A stretch of 64,000 nt of DNA from Candidatus Zixiibacteriota bacterium. Lineage in GTDB: Bacteria > Zixibacteria > MSB-5A5 > JAABVY01 > JAHJOQ01. Position 1 is the stretch's first letter. Each line of letters begins with the position of its first letter. The notes beneath the pieces are model-generated. The model was not told where the DNA came from and ran no database searches. It saw only the letters and a list, made by a program, of their open reading frames with translations. The stretch covers positions 1 to 64,000 of the forward strand of contig JAHJOQ010000134.1 of the NCBI GenBank assembly GCA_018820315.1. Direction: 5' to 3'. Shown piece after piece: positions 33,655-43,807 of this stretch. Both the position numbers and the translations under genes were made by a program.

Positions 33655-35196
33655 ATGCACGCACGTAATTTTGTGCAGATTGAAGTCTGCCTCGTTGCAC
33701 TGCTGTCAATCCTTGCTTCAACATCGTTTGCTATTGAAAATGTGACCCTGACAACCAAAGCTGGCGTGACATACGAGACTGTCACGCTAACAGTCGATCA
33801 CGATCTTCAGGTGGTCAATATGATCAGTGGCACTGTGGAGCTTATGATCGGTTTTGGCGCTATCGAATCGATCATTGATGCGACCGGCAGGGATGTAACA
33901 TCCGATCTGCTAGGAAAAACAGAGCGGGGATATGATAAGATCCCCGGCGCTGTATATGGGACGGTCGTGACCAAAGCGGGCGTGAGATATGACGACATCG
34001 CAATAAAAGTGGATGCTGCGGTGCAGATCATAAGTCTGATTAGGGATTCAGAAGAAGTAAAAATCGGTTATGGAGCCGTTGAGTCGATCACAGATCACAC
34101 TGGCAGAGACATAACGAATGAGCTGCTGGGAAGAAAAGTGAAAAGCGTCATTCCTGCCGAGTATGGAACGGTGGTAACGAAGTCGGGCGATGTGTACAGG
34201 GATGTTCATATCAGGGCCGACAAGAGTGTGGGGATTATAACAATTATCAGGGGTGACACCGAAACACAGCTCGGCTTCAGTGCTATCGAGTCAATCACGA
34301 GTGAGTCTGGCAGAGACATAACGGGTGATATGCTGGGTGAGGCGTCACGCGAGAAACATACGAAGCCAAGTGCAAGCCTGTACGGGATGCTCGAAACCAA
34401 ATCAGGGCACGTATTCGAAATGGCGACTCTGTTAATCGATCGCGACCGTGAAATCGTCACGGTGAAGAAGGGTGACGATGAAACTATGGTCCGGTTCGGT
34501 GAAATCGAGTCCATCACTGACCTGTCCGGTAACGACGTTACCGCAATCTATCTCTATTCGTCGATGGTTATGGATGAAGACGGTATGATAGTTCCGGTTG
34601 GGCCGGGGCTGCGAAGATATAAAGCAAAACCGTGGCACATCGGCCTTTCGATGCTGGGTGCCGTTTCCAAGCCTGCCGGCAAGTACTACGAGGGAGTGGG
34701 TGGTGGTGGAGGTTATGAATTGAACCTCTTCATGGCGACCAAGGGTGGTATGGCACTGAAGTTCATGGTAGCCAAGGCAGGCATGCATTTCAAAGAGACT
34801 CCCACCCTTCCGCCCGGAATCCATGCAGAGATTGCCACAATGAAATTCATGTTCGGGTCGCAATACATGCTGCCATATCCGTGCGATATGAAGCCCTGGA
34901 AATTCCTTTTCAGATCAACTGGAGGGCTGGGACTCGTAAGCACGGAGGTGTCGGTTAAGGGGGAATTCTTCGATCCCGAAATAGGATACTCTACGTATAT
35001 TGATGAATCTGAGTCTTTGGTTAATTTTGCTCTTCATTTTGATTTCGGAACGGTCTTTCTACTTCGGTCTTTTGTCGGGCTGGATCTCAGTTTTGCGTTT
35101 AACTGGATCTACGGAAGAGACGGCCCTTATGGTGTTTATGTGTCAAACGACGGGTTCCTTTTTGATTTCCGCGGCGGAATTGTGTTCCTGCTATAG
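33655..35196 (+). CDS. Secreted protein with four tandem beta repeats and a barrel-like C-terminus, 513 aa
   Basis: Not recognised as a named family. A signal peptide ends at about STSFA. Four repeats of roughly 65-75 residues follow, each with T-KxG--Y--V-L--D----I--I-G--E---GFxAIESITD--GRD(I/V)T--LG. Examples are YGTVVTKAGVRYDDIAIKVD and YGTVVTKSGDVYRDVHIRAD. The C-terminal 190 residues (from YKAKPWHIGLSMLGAV) alternate short amphipathic strands with glycines and end in the aromatic strand FDFRGGIVFLL, so an outer-membrane beta-barrel or barrel-like anchor is likely. GGAGGAG precedes the ATG at 33655. It is convergent with the next gene. Confidence 0.7.
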   Translation: MHARNFVQIEVCLVALLSILASTSFAIENVTLTTKAGVTYETVTLTVDHDLQVVNMISGTVELMIGFGAIESIIDATGRDVTSDLLGKTERGYDKIPGAVYGTVVTKAGVRYDDIAIKVDAAVQIISLIRDSEEVKIGYGAVESITDHTGRDITNELLGRKVKSVIPAEYGTVVTKSGDVYRDVHIRADKSVGIITIIRGDTETQLGFSAIESITSESGRDITGDMLGEASREKHTKPSASLYGMLETKSGHVFEMATLLIDRDREIVTVKKGDDETMVRFGEIESITDLSGNDVTAIYLYSSMVMDEDGMIVPVGPGLRRYKAKPWHIGLSMLGAVSKPAGKYYEGVGGGGGYELNLFMATKGGMALKFMVAKAGMHFKETPTLPPGIHAEIATMKFMFGSQYMLPYPCDMKPWKFLFRSTGGLGLVSTEVSVKGEFFDPEIGYSTYIDESESLVNFALHFDFGTVFLLRSFVGLDLSFAFNWIYGRDGPYGVYVSNDGFLFDFRGGIVFLL

Positions 35197-35217
35197 TAGG
35201 TGCCGCGCGAGAAACCA

Positions 35218-37089
35218 TTAGGGATTGATCAGCCTATTGAAATAGATTCTGATAAGCCGGGGGTTTACTGTTGCAATATCAATGTCACCGTCGTTGTCGA
35301 AATCGGCTGGGCAAATGCTGGTGAGTCCCCCAGTTGTATAATCCTCTGGAACAACATAGTAGTCTGCAGGTTGGAAAGAACCGTCGCCTAACCCCGGGAG
35401 AAAACTGAATCCGGAATATCCGGGGCCGACCAAGTCAGTCTTCAGGTCATTGTCCAGGTCAATAGCTTCTATTCTATCGGTGTTAATGTCTGCTGCCACG
35501 AGGCTACGGTTGTCAAATATTAGACTACCGGCACCGTCATTTAAGTATACAGACAGATAAGCCTGATAGTCCATAGTTTCAGTCGCTAACAGATCGATAG
35601 AATTGTCACCATTCAAAAGAGTTGCCGTAATGGTGTACGCTTGAATCCCGGGAAAGTGCTCAACGTCGTCGCTAAAGGTGCCATTGCCGTTGTTCGTCAA
35701 CTTTACAAGACTCCATCCCGTAGCGATCAAAAGGTCGTTTATACCTCTATTGTCAATGTCCGCGGCTTCGATATCATATGCTGGTGTGCCAGTAACGTAT
35801 GATTGGGGACCGGAAAACGCGCCGTATCCATTATTCAGCAGGACCAATACATTGTTGGTATCAACGTGGTGGACGCACGCGATATCATCTATAGCATCGC
35901 CGTTCAGGTCTGCAGCGACAAATGAATAGGACGTATAGCCGATTGGGTAATCAACATGTGCTGCAAATGTGCCGTTGCCACTATTCAACAAAATCGAGAT
36001 GGAATTGGAGAACTCATTCATAGTCACAATATCGTCATACTGATCAGCATTAAGTCGAGCGGACAGTATGAGTATCGGCCATGAAGCGGTACGCATATCC
36101 AGTGAGTGAGTTAGATTGCCCTGCCCATCGTTTTCAATCAGCGCCACCATCGACTCGCCCTCCCGGATAACCGCGAGATCGACATCGCCGTCATGATCAA
36201 AATCTGCGGCGGTCGCATAGGATCCCCAGAACTCGACCTCCAGCGTGCTGGGTGAGATTACATCAAACATATCTTCTTCGGCCAGGTATGTAGTTGCGCT
36301 ATCTGAGTTGGATAAAGATGACCATTGGTTGGGGTGTTCATCACGGGAACGTATCGCGAAGTAGTATGTCTGGCCGGGCCACAGGTCGCCAATGAGCAGG
36401 CTCTCGTGGGTCCCTGCCGGGCTTGGTACGAGGTCGTACCACCACTCCAGATGATTCGTATATTCCCAGTTCTGGATGTTGATAGGTTCATGGTAGTAGC
36501 GGATATCATACTGGAATGCTCCCTCGGTGGGGCCATCGTCGGCGGGAGCAGTCCACTCCAATAATACCGAATATCGTGAAGCTCGAGTGACTATCAGATC
36601 GGTGATTGCCGCAGGCGCTGAATTGTCAGTGTCAGGAGACCCGGTTTTCTGTATGACGATATTGGAAAGTGCCGTGACTTTGTCGTAACCCTCCAGCCTC
36701 GTTGCAAAATAGTACTGCGTACCAGAATACAGATTACTAACTTTGAAAGTCTCTGTTTCTCCGGTATCCTTCGGATCTATCATCTGGTGAACTATCCGCA
36801 TCGCCGAGGTAAGATTGCTTGTGGATAACGGGAAGTCCGCGTAATAAATTATATAGCCGAATCCCCAATGGTAGTTGTTATCGGTGTCAAAGGTTGATGT
36901 CCAGCTAAGGGTGATAGAGCTATCCGTGACAGCCGTAGCTGCTAAATCAGTGACTGCTGCAGGTGGAGTCTCATCCTGCGGATCATGCTGATTGTTGTTA
37001 TCAAAAGGATTATTGCTCTTGTTCGAGCAACCTGCAATAAGCAGACTGAGGAGCAGAAACAACATTGCAAGGCGTGTGCGTTCTAACAT
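35218..37089 (-). CDS. Lipoprotein with fibronectin type III and FG-GAP/VCBS repeats, 623 aa
   Basis: Surface or secreted adhesion-type protein. A type II signal peptide has lipobox LLIAGC with Cys21. Two fibronectin III domains start at TPPAAVTDLAATAVTDSSIT and SAPAAITDLIVTRASRYSVL. The second half has FG-GAP/VCBS-type repeats of a predicted beta-propeller: DFDHDGDVDLAV, DLNGDAIDDIACV, DIDNRGINDLLIA, DLDNDLKTDLVGPG, DFDNDGDIDIATV. It ends without a dockerin or sorting domain. A good promoter lies upstream (37216-37244). Ligand unknown. Confidence 0.85.
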   Translation of the reverse strand: MLERTRLAMLFLLLSLLIAGCSNKSNNPFDNNNQHDPQDETPPAAVTDLAATAVTDSSITLSWTSTFDTDNNYHWGFGYIIYYADFPLSTSNLTSAMRIVHQMIDPKDTGETETFKVSNLYSGTQYYFATRLEGYDKVTALSNIVIQKTGSPDTDNSAPAAITDLIVTRASRYSVLLEWTAPADDGPTEGAFQYDIRYYHEPINIQNWEYTNHLEWWYDLVPSPAGTHESLLIGDLWPGQTYYFAIRSRDEHPNQWSSLSNSDSATTYLAEEDMFDVISPSTLEVEFWGSYATAADFDHDGDVDLAVIREGESMVALIENDGQGNLTHSLDMRTASWPILILSARLNADQYDDIVTMNEFSNSISILLNSGNGTFAAHVDYPIGYTSYSFVAADLNGDAIDDIACVHHVDTNNVLVLLNNGYGAFSGPQSYVTGTPAYDIEAADIDNRGINDLLIATGWSLVKLTNNGNGTFSDDVEHFPGIQAYTITATLLNGDNSIDLLATETMDYQAYLSVYLNDGAGSLIFDNRSLVAADINTDRIEAIDLDNDLKTDLVGPGYSGFSFLPGLGDGSFQPADYYVVPEDYTTGGLTSICPADFDNDGDIDIATVNPRLIRIYFNRLINP

Positions 37090-37215
37090 GGCACCTCCCG
37101 CGCTAATCTCTTAAAATTGGACGGCTACAGAGATGGTTTTATCCGAAGTATCACACGTATTTGGTCGGCTTCTCCGACTGTTTGTCATGATACATTAAAG
37201 ACTCTTCACATCAGA

Positions 37216-37244
37216 ATATAATGCACAGATTGTATAATGTCAAT
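37216..37244 (-). promoter_or_regulatory. Promoter of the FN3/FG-GAP lipoprotein gene
   Basis: On the minus strand TTGACA (37239-37244), 17-bp spacer, TATATT (37216-37221). It leaves a leader of about 120 nt. Confidence 0.7.
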
Positions 37245-37311
37245 CGCCAGTTTACGATTCTGTTTTCGCATGCGCCGAGGGGATGGCAGCAGATATTGAC
37301 CGACTAACCCC

Positions 37312-38658
37312 TTATGATGGAGAGGCTTGCTCATCAGGAAACTGGGGCACACGTAAATATATGATGAGACCTGCGAGCATTATGATGGCCAGAGAGAAAA
37401 CGGCGAAGCGGTATTCGATTGACTGGCTGACCGACTGGGAGACCTGAACACCAATCCAACCGAGAAGTGATAGCATCCATTTGGCGGGCGGACTACCCTC
37501 TTTGCAAAGCAATACGACCGCGCCCCACGCCACCGGGCCAATCACAGCTGCTGCCTTTCCGGATAAACTGTATAGTCCATAGAACAGGCCCAGCTTCTGC
37601 TCCGGAACGAGGCTGTTCAGTATCGGTCTCGAAATTGTCCAGGTCGATCCGAGCAGGATGCCGACCACTGATCCAAGAATCCAGAAGAGGGTCTCATCCG
37701 TCGTGAAACTGACGAAAACCAGAAGCATCACCCAACCGATAACGACACATTTCAGTGTAGCGTAATGACCAAAACGATCGGAGGTTCTGCCCGACATAAC
37801 TGAGCCAACTACAGCGCTTAGTGTCGACACGATGAAAAGCGTAATCTTGGCCTTGTCAGGCAACCCCATCACTTTCTCTGTATAGACAGCCATAAATATT
37901 ATCAGCGTGGCGATTGCATCCTCGAAGAGAAAATCAGCAATCAAGAACCTGAATGCACCTCGATACTCTTTCGCCTCCTTCAGGCTTTTCACCAATCCGC
38001 GAATCGGCCCATCTCGCTCGACAGCGATCTTACGAACAGTCGGTTTCTCTTTTAGAAGAATCCAAGTTGGCAGGAAGAAGAGAAAAAACAGGATTGCCGT
38101 CGGCAAGAATGCAGCATGACGCCCCGCTGGCCAGAAAGGCACTGCTCCATCGACAAAAGGCTGCACGAGCAGCAGTCCGCAGATCGCCCCGACATATCCC
38201 AGTCCCACACCCAATCCAGAGATTGTTCCCACATTCTGCTTAGTTGACACAGAAGTCAACATCGCATTGTAGAATACGAGACCACCCTCGTAGAAGTAGT
38301 TGGCGACACCGACACAGATGAGACCAAATATCATAAGGGAAGCGACATCACTGATTACCAACGCCATAGTACCGAGAAAGGCTGTCGCGAATATGCAACC
38401 GATTGTAAACAGGACAAGAAGGCCCTTCTTGTTGCCTCTACTGTCTGATCTGTGTCCGAGTATTGGCAATGTGAGGGCGACAGCGACCATCGAGCTCGAA
38501 TATGCGACACTGTAGTAGATGTCGGGATATCCGAGATCTACAACAATCCACTGCGCGAAGTACATAGTCAGGATGTTCATCGAGAAGATCGTGTTGGCAA
38601 AATCATAGATCAGCCATCCAAAGAGAGAAGATCTCTTATGAAATCCTGGAAAGTCCAT
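37312..38658 (-). CDS. MFS transporter, UMF1 (Atg22-like) family, 448 aa
   Basis: Inner-membrane permease with about 12 helices. The N-terminal GWLIYDFANTIFSMNILTMY and DSRGNKKGLLV loop, and the middle SGRTSDRFGHYATLK motif, are typical of the UMF1 family related to yeast Atg22 effluxers. Substrate unknown; amino-acid export is the precedent in yeast. Last gene of the seven-gene operon beginning with ftcD, 6 bp after the HD gene. Confidence 0.85.
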   Translation of the reverse strand: MDFPGFHKRSSLFGWLIYDFANTIFSMNILTMYFAQWIVVDLGYPDIYYSVAYSSSMVAVALTLPILGHRSDSRGNKKGLLVLFTIGCIFATAFLGTMALVISDVASLMIFGLICVGVANYFYEGGLVFYNAMLTSVSTKQNVGTISGLGVGLGYVGAICGLLLVQPFVDGAVPFWPAGRHAAFLPTAILFFLFFLPTWILLKEKPTVRKIAVERDGPIRGLVKSLKEAKEYRGAFRFLIADFLFEDAIATLIIFMAVYTEKVMGLPDKAKITLFIVSTLSAVVGSVMSGRTSDRFGHYATLKCVVIGWVMLLVFVSFTTDETLFWILGSVVGILLGSTWTISRPILNSLVPEQKLGLFYGLYSLSGKAAAVIGPVAWGAVVLLCKEGSPPAKWMLSLLGWIGVQVSQSVSQSIEYRFAVFSLAIIMLAGLIIYLRVPQFPDEQASPS

Positions 38659-38664
38659 TGTGGA

Positions 38665-39219
38665 TCAGAAACCCAATTCGGGTGAGATTCTTGTCATGCC
38701 TTCGAGCGCGAGAGTCATAAATTCATCGAGAGTCAGTTCGATCTTCTCGCAGGCAGCAATTTCGTCACGTCCTGCCCCGGCTGCGAAGCGTTTTTCTTTG
38801 AATCGTCTCAGCATATATTCCGACGTAACGCTCGCAAGTTTCTTGTCCGGATGCATCAAAACACCAGCCACGATAAGGCCAGTGACGGGATCTGAGCAAT
38901 AGAGTGCCCAATCCATCCGGCTCTCACATGGAATGTGTCCCGGATGGGCACGGATGGCATGCAGCATTTCCGGAGTAAGCTCCGCGCCTGCCTCAGTCAG
39001 CCATTGCTCCGTTATGAAAGTATGATCAGATGGCTTGTCGGCGGTAACGCTGTAGTCCAGATCATGCAGAAGTCCGACCAGCCCCCACTTCTGCTCATCT
39101 TCGCCGAAATACTCCGCCAGTCGAATCATCACAGCTTCGACCGCGAGGATATGTTTGACGAGGTTTTTCTGGGTGACGTTTTTCTTAACAAGATCATATG
39201 CATCCTGACGCGATATCAA
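38665..39219 (-). CDS. HD-domain hydrolase, 184 aa
   Basis: Metal-dependent phosphohydrolase of the HD superfamily. The N-terminal pattern is H-x-LAVEAVMIRLAEYFG with KHILAVE, then WGLVGLLHDLDYS (HD doublet), HTFITEQWL, and ALYCSDPVTGLIVA with the downstream Asp. The length is typical of the HDIG subgroup. Substrate unknown. Within the ftcD operon, 10 bp after the receptor gene. Confidence 0.85.
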   Translation of the reverse strand: MISRQDAYDLVKKNVTQKNLVKHILAVEAVMIRLAEYFGEDEQKWGLVGLLHDLDYSVTADKPSDHTFITEQWLTEAGAELTPEMLHAIRAHPGHIPCESRMDWALYCSDPVTGLIVAGVLMHPDKKLASVTSEYMLRRFKEKRFAAGAGRDEIAACEKIELTLDEFMTLALEGMTRISPELGF

Positions 39220-39229
39220 GCTCCCCTCC

Positions 39230-41200
39230 TCAATCGATAAATAACCATCTAAGACCCCACCAGACTCGTCTGCTCGATGGGTACCCGAACACAGTCTGGT
39301 ACTTCTTGTTTGCTATGTTTTCCATTGTATAATAGAAATTGAAGCTCTTAATCCTTAGGGAGATTCTGGCGTGTAACAAGATGTAGTCTCCCAGATCTCC
39401 TGTATTCAGGTAGTTACCAAAATTGGTCGAGTGGTACTCCGCATCAATGCTGGGGAATGCATCCAGCTTGAGCTTCCTGACATGCTGTTTCCAGGATACT
39501 GAAGCGTGAATATTATGTCGTGGCATCAGAGAGAGATTTCCATCCGAATTCTTGTCATCGATTCGAGTATATGTATAAGATGATTTCAACTTTGCCGACC
39601 CGAGGAATCTGATCCCACAGGTTCCCGTCAATGCATAGAGGTTCGCCTCGTGTGCCTCAGGCTGATACAAGCCGCCGCTCTCACCCTCGTAGGCTTGCCA
39701 GATCACCATGTTATCGATTCTGCAAGCTCGACCGGTTGCCGTCAGATCGTACCTGCCAAGACTGTACCTGATCTCAGCAGACGCTTTGGCGACGAGGGTT
39801 GGCTTCAAACTGCGATCTCCATTGTGATAATACAAAGAAGGACCATCACCAGCGATTTCCAATCCCCATGGCTTGAGAAACCGTGCCATGTCTGTTGGTG
39901 GGATGTGAGATACGCCTACAGAGGTTCGCAGAGTCAGGCTGTCGATTGAGCGCAGAATCATTTCTGCTGTGCCGCCCACTCTCGATGCGTCTCCCCAGTC
40001 GTAGAGGTAATTCCCGGATAGAACCCAGGAAAGCCTCTCTTCGGGAAATAGACGAGCTCCTCCCAACACGTTAATTCGTGTATAATAGTCGTGCCCCGGC
40101 TCAATGGTGACTCTGTTGAAGACCAGTTGAGACTCAAAGAATGCGGTGTGCTGTCGGACTGGCCGCACAAGTTCACAGCCGAATTTGTAATTGTCGATCT
40201 TCTGACGCAGGAAGAGATATCTCGATCTGACTTTCTCTTCGAATGTCTGATAGTGAGCGTAGGCCCTTACATAATTCCCGGAAGAATCTTCATTCAGAGC
40301 ATCGACCGTCAGACTACGATATGCATCATCTCGTTCAGCCGTTATCGATTCCCAACGTCCGAGGTGTGCGAGATTGTCGTCAACATTTAGATATCTTACG
40401 TCTGCATTGAGTTGCCATGCCGGGGTCAGTTTGTAGTGCAGATCAACGGCATAATTCTCGCGGTCTTTTCTTGAGTTGCTTCGATAGCCATTGTTCCCCT
40501 CTACACCCGCATTGAACCCCCATCCGAATCGACTGCCCGGCCGTTGTTTGAAGATCACATCAGTGTTGGAATAAGAGTAGTTTCCCTTATGGATCGAGAG
40601 ATCAGCGTAAGCCTCATTAGCGTTGTGTGGTCGTCGGTATGCTATGAGAGATGCCGTGCCGGAGCGAGGATCATCGGTATCGACAATAAGGACATCCCCT
40701 TGCTCGAGGCTGAACAAGCGAAGGTCATTCATCCCGGCAATCGGGAACTCATACAGCTGGTATGAGCCGGCAAGATCGGGAGACAATCGCAGCAGATACG
40801 GAGGAAGCCCAAGAAAAGTCATCCCATAACTCTGTCCCATCGGTCCAGAGGTGAGACGATAGAACTGTGTGTCATCCCTGAGAGCATCACACAGCGAGAA
40901 GTACATCTGCGGGTGGTTCCCTGCAAGTTCTACAATGTCACCGTAACCAGTGGAGAGTGTCGTAGTCATCGGATTGCGATCGTAGAACTCCGGATAGATT
41001 GTGGGCAGTTCCGCCGGCAGCCCGAGCGAGTCTTCTATCAAAACCGAGTCGAAAGGCGATTCGAATCTTCGAGTTACGCTGAGGCTGTCATCATCGATGA
41101 TCTGGCAATATGAACAGGGCGTGAACAGTGAGATGGCCAGTAATGCTACCAGCACTCCCAATACGACATTCGATGAAAGTGAATTCCGTGGCAGTCTCAA
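39230..41200 (-). CDS. TonB-dependent receptor-like outer-membrane protein, 656 aa
   Basis: Outer-membrane beta-barrel. A signal peptide ends near CSYCQ. A short plug-like region (residues about 70-190: MTFLGLPPYLLRLSP, RLFSLEQGDVLIVDTD) is followed by about 450 residues of alternating strands with aromatic girdles. The C-terminus NIANKKYQTVFGYPSSRRVW ending in F-I-D is typical for TonB-dependent receptors and relatives. No obvious TonB box was found, so a putative porin is possible. The adjacent upstream ECF S component suggests a shared vitamin-like substrate (inference). Confidence 0.7.
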   Translation of the reverse strand: MRLPRNSLSSNVVLGVLVALLAISLFTPCSYCQIIDDDSLSVTRRFESPFDSVLIEDSLGLPAELPTIYPEFYDRNPMTTTLSTGYGDIVELAGNHPQMYFSLCDALRDDTQFYRLTSGPMGQSYGMTFLGLPPYLLRLSPDLAGSYQLYEFPIAGMNDLRLFSLEQGDVLIVDTDDPRSGTASLIAYRRPHNANEAYADLSIHKGNYSYSNTDVIFKQRPGSRFGWGFNAGVEGNNGYRSNSRKDRENYAVDLHYKLTPAWQLNADVRYLNVDDNLAHLGRWESITAERDDAYRSLTVDALNEDSSGNYVRAYAHYQTFEEKVRSRYLFLRQKIDNYKFGCELVRPVRQHTAFFESQLVFNRVTIEPGHDYYTRINVLGGARLFPEERLSWVLSGNYLYDWGDASRVGGTAEMILRSIDSLTLRTSVGVSHIPPTDMARFLKPWGLEIAGDGPSLYYHNGDRSLKPTLVAKASAEIRYSLGRYDLTATGRACRIDNMVIWQAYEGESGGLYQPEAHEANLYALTGTCGIRFLGSAKLKSSYTYTRIDDKNSDGNLSLMPRHNIHASVSWKQHVRKLKLDAFPSIDAEYHSTNFGNYLNTGDLGDYILLHARISLRIKSFNFYYTMENIANKKYQTVFGYPSSRRVWWGLRWLFID

Positions 41201-41234
41201 GGCTAAACCTCTGGATCATCACACGAATCGCATT

Positions 41235-41825
41235 TCACAAATCGTAGTCGCTCGTGTGATGCGCGTTCAGGAAACTACTGCGATCTTGTGTTGCCGATAC
41301 TCTCCGACTCTTCACAAGACTCTCCAATGTGTCAAGAGCCGGATACAGAACAATAAATATAACAACGTTGGATGCGATTGTCACCAGAGAATATGTGAGA
41401 CCTATCTGAAGCCTCACCCAGAAGGGTCCCCATAACCACGCATCAGTAATATCCACAAGCAGATGGTATGCGAGCGCAGTGATCAGCCCGAAGAGCCCCA
41501 TCAGGATATAACGCACATACTTCGGGTGACCGGAGATTACCACTCTCCGGACCGCACCGCCCAACCAACCGGCGATTCCGGCACCAAGCATCTGGGCAAT
41601 CATTATCGGCAGTAGCGCAGAGCCGAGAGGGTTGAAAAAAGAGCAGAGAAACATCCCGACTATACCCGTGAGAAATCCCCATCCCTTTCCGAGAGCTACT
41701 CCAGCTGCGAAGCAGATGAACAGCGTGAGAAAAAGGCCGGGGATCAGCATCATCGGCAGCATCACCACATAGCACAATGCTGCCATGACCGACGAGAGCG
41801 TCAACCTGAACAAATATGAGTTCAT
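41235..41825 (-). CDS. ECF transporter substrate-binding (S) component, 196 aa
   Basis: Integral membrane protein of about six helices, fitting an energy-coupling-factor S component: RLTLSSVMAALCYVVMLP near the N-terminus, then CFAAGVALGKGWGFLTGIVG and repeated small-residue helices. Such proteins bind vitamins or metals and work with EcfA/EcfA'/EcfT, which are not in this window, so a shared group II module is expected elsewhere. It overlaps the preceding gene by 4 bp and precedes the outer-membrane receptor by 34 bp. Substrate unknown. Confidence 0.75.
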   Translation of the reverse strand: MNSYLFRLTLSSVMAALCYVVMLPMMLIPGLFLTLFICFAAGVALGKGWGFLTGIVGMFLCSFFNPLGSALLPIMIAQMLGAGIAGWLGGAVRRVVISGHPKYVRYILMGLFGLITALAYHLLVDITDAWLWGPFWVRLQIGLTYSLVTIASNVVIFIVLYPALDTLESLVKSRRVSATQDRSSFLNAHHTSDYDL

Positions 41826-43798
41826 TCGATCACGGCGACTTTGAAGATTTCAGTTTGGTCTCCCACCTTGACGTAGACAATATAGAGTCCTGATGCAACC
41901 AATTCACCAGATTCGTTCCTGCCGTTCCATGTGATCAAGTTACCAAATTGCGCCTTTTCGATGACCTTCTCACCTGCTACAGTGAATACGTCCATCTTGA
42001 TCAGCGACTCCAAAGGTTGCTCGACGTTAAACCTGACTTGATCAACCTCAGACAGGACAAGTGGATTAGGAAATGGCTCAGAGACCGCCGTCGCCAATAT
42101 TGCCTCAGTAGTGTCTGGAATGGTGAACTTGTATGCAACATCATTATGAATCCGAGCGTATTTCGTTTGTGCATATGGAACAAGTACAACAAGGGTTTCC
42201 GTTGACAGATGCAGGTCTCTCGCTATGAGCTCCTCAACATTGCTGTAGATGACCGGGTCGAGATTGACCGTGCCACCATCAACCTCGAAATTCACCGTTG
42301 CAACTCTCACTTTCCAGTCGAAATCGACAGTGTCCCGGTCGTGAGATCCTTCTACACGCTGGACTTCACCATCGAGAATAAATCTGATAGAATCGAGTCC
42401 TGCTGGTTTTAGCCTAATGTAGTTGGCTCCCAGATAATCGGGCCAGGACTTGAATCCGGTGCCATCCGGAGGATCTGCGGCTGGGTAGTATTCAATCAGC
42501 GGGAAATTTCTGAATTCCTGAATGAACGGGGTCTCGCCCAGATGATCCTCAAACACCTCCGGTATCATCGACGGGTACCACTGACCTGCCCAGGAAAATC
42601 CGAAGTCGGCTGCCTCTTCGTAGCCGAATCCGTCAATGGCGCGACTTGCGGTGAAATAATTCCATACGTAGAACTCCGACAGTGCGGTCGAGAAGTCCTG
42701 TTCATCAGAGGAAACCTCCCGGATGACATCATCGAAGGCATTCTGGAACACATTCGGACCGGAGATTGCAGCGCATTCCTCCCAAATTCTCCTTATTGTA
42801 TTCGAGCCAAAGGTCTGCGACAAGTAAAGCGGCCACACCACAGCAGCATACTGATAGGTCCCCTGGATGCTGCCATCTTTACGACCCGTTCTCAACGACC
42901 AATTGCAGTTATAATGGAATGTGGGCAGATAGAAGTAGTAGTCGTTGACATAGTCGAATGCCTGCTCTTCCATCCAGACCGCCGACATCTCCATCCATTG
43001 AGTTCTATCATCATTCGGATCACTTTCGACCAGACCGAGTTCGAACTCGAACGGATCATATCCAAACTGCACTGCGTGAAAGAACTCATGAGCTGCCGTG
43101 ACCCGGAGTGCATCAAGCGGGCGGCCCTGATACTCCCCGAAGCTCGCTCCTGCGTAATCATTTTCAATGATTATAAAACTGGTCGACTTCGGTCTCCCCG
43201 CAGACACAACTGTCGTGTCAGGAAACGTCGCACCATAAACGCCGGGAAAATTGGCCCCGGTTGACAGATCAAATACATATACGTCGTATCGGTCATCAAT
43301 TCCCGCTGGATAGAAGCCATCTGAGAGCGGCGGTTCGAAGCCCAGTTCTCCCATCTGAAACGTCCACACCGAATCGAAGATCATCGCCGTCTGATCGATG
43401 TAGTCCGGGATTCCGTTACCATTGTTGTCGACCGTTGGGTTGGCTGGAGCATGGGTCCCGCTTGAGGCATAGTGAATGAGAAAATGATCGTCAAGTGAGC
43501 CGACTGTATCCGGGCATATCTGATTATACCTCTTCTCAAGCAGCAGGCTCAACTCCTCTTGTACCTTTGGTGAGGCCTGCCGAACAATATTTTGGACAGA
43601 CAGGATTGCCGGGGTACCGCATTTGACAGGCTGGTAGCCGATCAAATCGATCATTGAGGATGTTGATATCATCTGTTCGCCGGACCAGCCCCGAATGATG
43701 TCGGTTACCTGGCTTTCAACCGTCGAACTTAGCGGCGCCGCGTGCGCTGCTGAGAAAATCACCAGAACGATCTGGACCGCAAATGATACTGTTCTCAC
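41822..43798 (-). CDS. Secreted metalloprotease-like protein with FlgD-like C-terminal domain, 658 aa
   Basis: Resembles the MXAN_6640 family of putative metalloproteases. A signal peptide ends near AAHAAP. The family segment HFLIHYASSGTHAP then NGNGIPDYID is followed by a zinc site, AAHEFFHAVQFGYD (HExxH). About 90 residues of beta structure follow. The last 85 residues are a FlgD-like sorting domain, with DVFTVAGEKVIEKAQFGN then WNGRNESGELVASGLYIVYV, of the kind that directs type IX-like secretion in FCB bacteria. It overlaps the ECF gene and follows the PHP gene by 9 bp. Proteolytic activity is predicted, not shown. Confidence 0.8.
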   Translation of the reverse strand: MRTVSFAVQIVLVIFSAAHAAPLSSTVESQVTDIIRGWSGEQMISTSSMIDLIGYQPVKCGTPAILSVQNIVRQASPKVQEELSLLLEKRYNQICPDTVGSLDDHFLIHYASSGTHAPANPTVDNNGNGIPDYIDQTAMIFDSVWTFQMGELGFEPPLSDGFYPAGIDDRYDVYVFDLSTGANFPGVYGATFPDTTVVSAGRPKSTSFIIIENDYAGASFGEYQGRPLDALRVTAAHEFFHAVQFGYDPFEFELGLVESDPNDDRTQWMEMSAVWMEEQAFDYVNDYYFYLPTFHYNCNWSLRTGRKDGSIQGTYQYAAVVWPLYLSQTFGSNTIRRIWEECAAISGPNVFQNAFDDVIREVSSDEQDFSTALSEFYVWNYFTASRAIDGFGYEEAADFGFSWAGQWYPSMIPEVFEDHLGETPFIQEFRNFPLIEYYPAADPPDGTGFKSWPDYLGANYIRLKPAGLDSIRFILDGEVQRVEGSHDRDTVDFDWKVRVATVNFEVDGGTVNLDPVIYSNVEELIARDLHLSTETLVVLVPYAQTKYARIHNDVAYKFTIPDTTEAILATAVSEPFPNPLVLSEVDQVRFNVEQPLESLIKMDVFTVAGEKVIEKAQFGNLITWNGRNESGELVASGLYIVYVKVGDQTEIFKVAVIE

Positions 43799-43807
43799 CT
43801 TGACTCC

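Noticed and set aside
41200-43800. Cobalamin riboswitch for the ECF/receptor pair
   Set aside because: The genes overlap or nearly abut, leaving no room for a leader RNA. None of the conserved B12-box sequence was found at the operon start.
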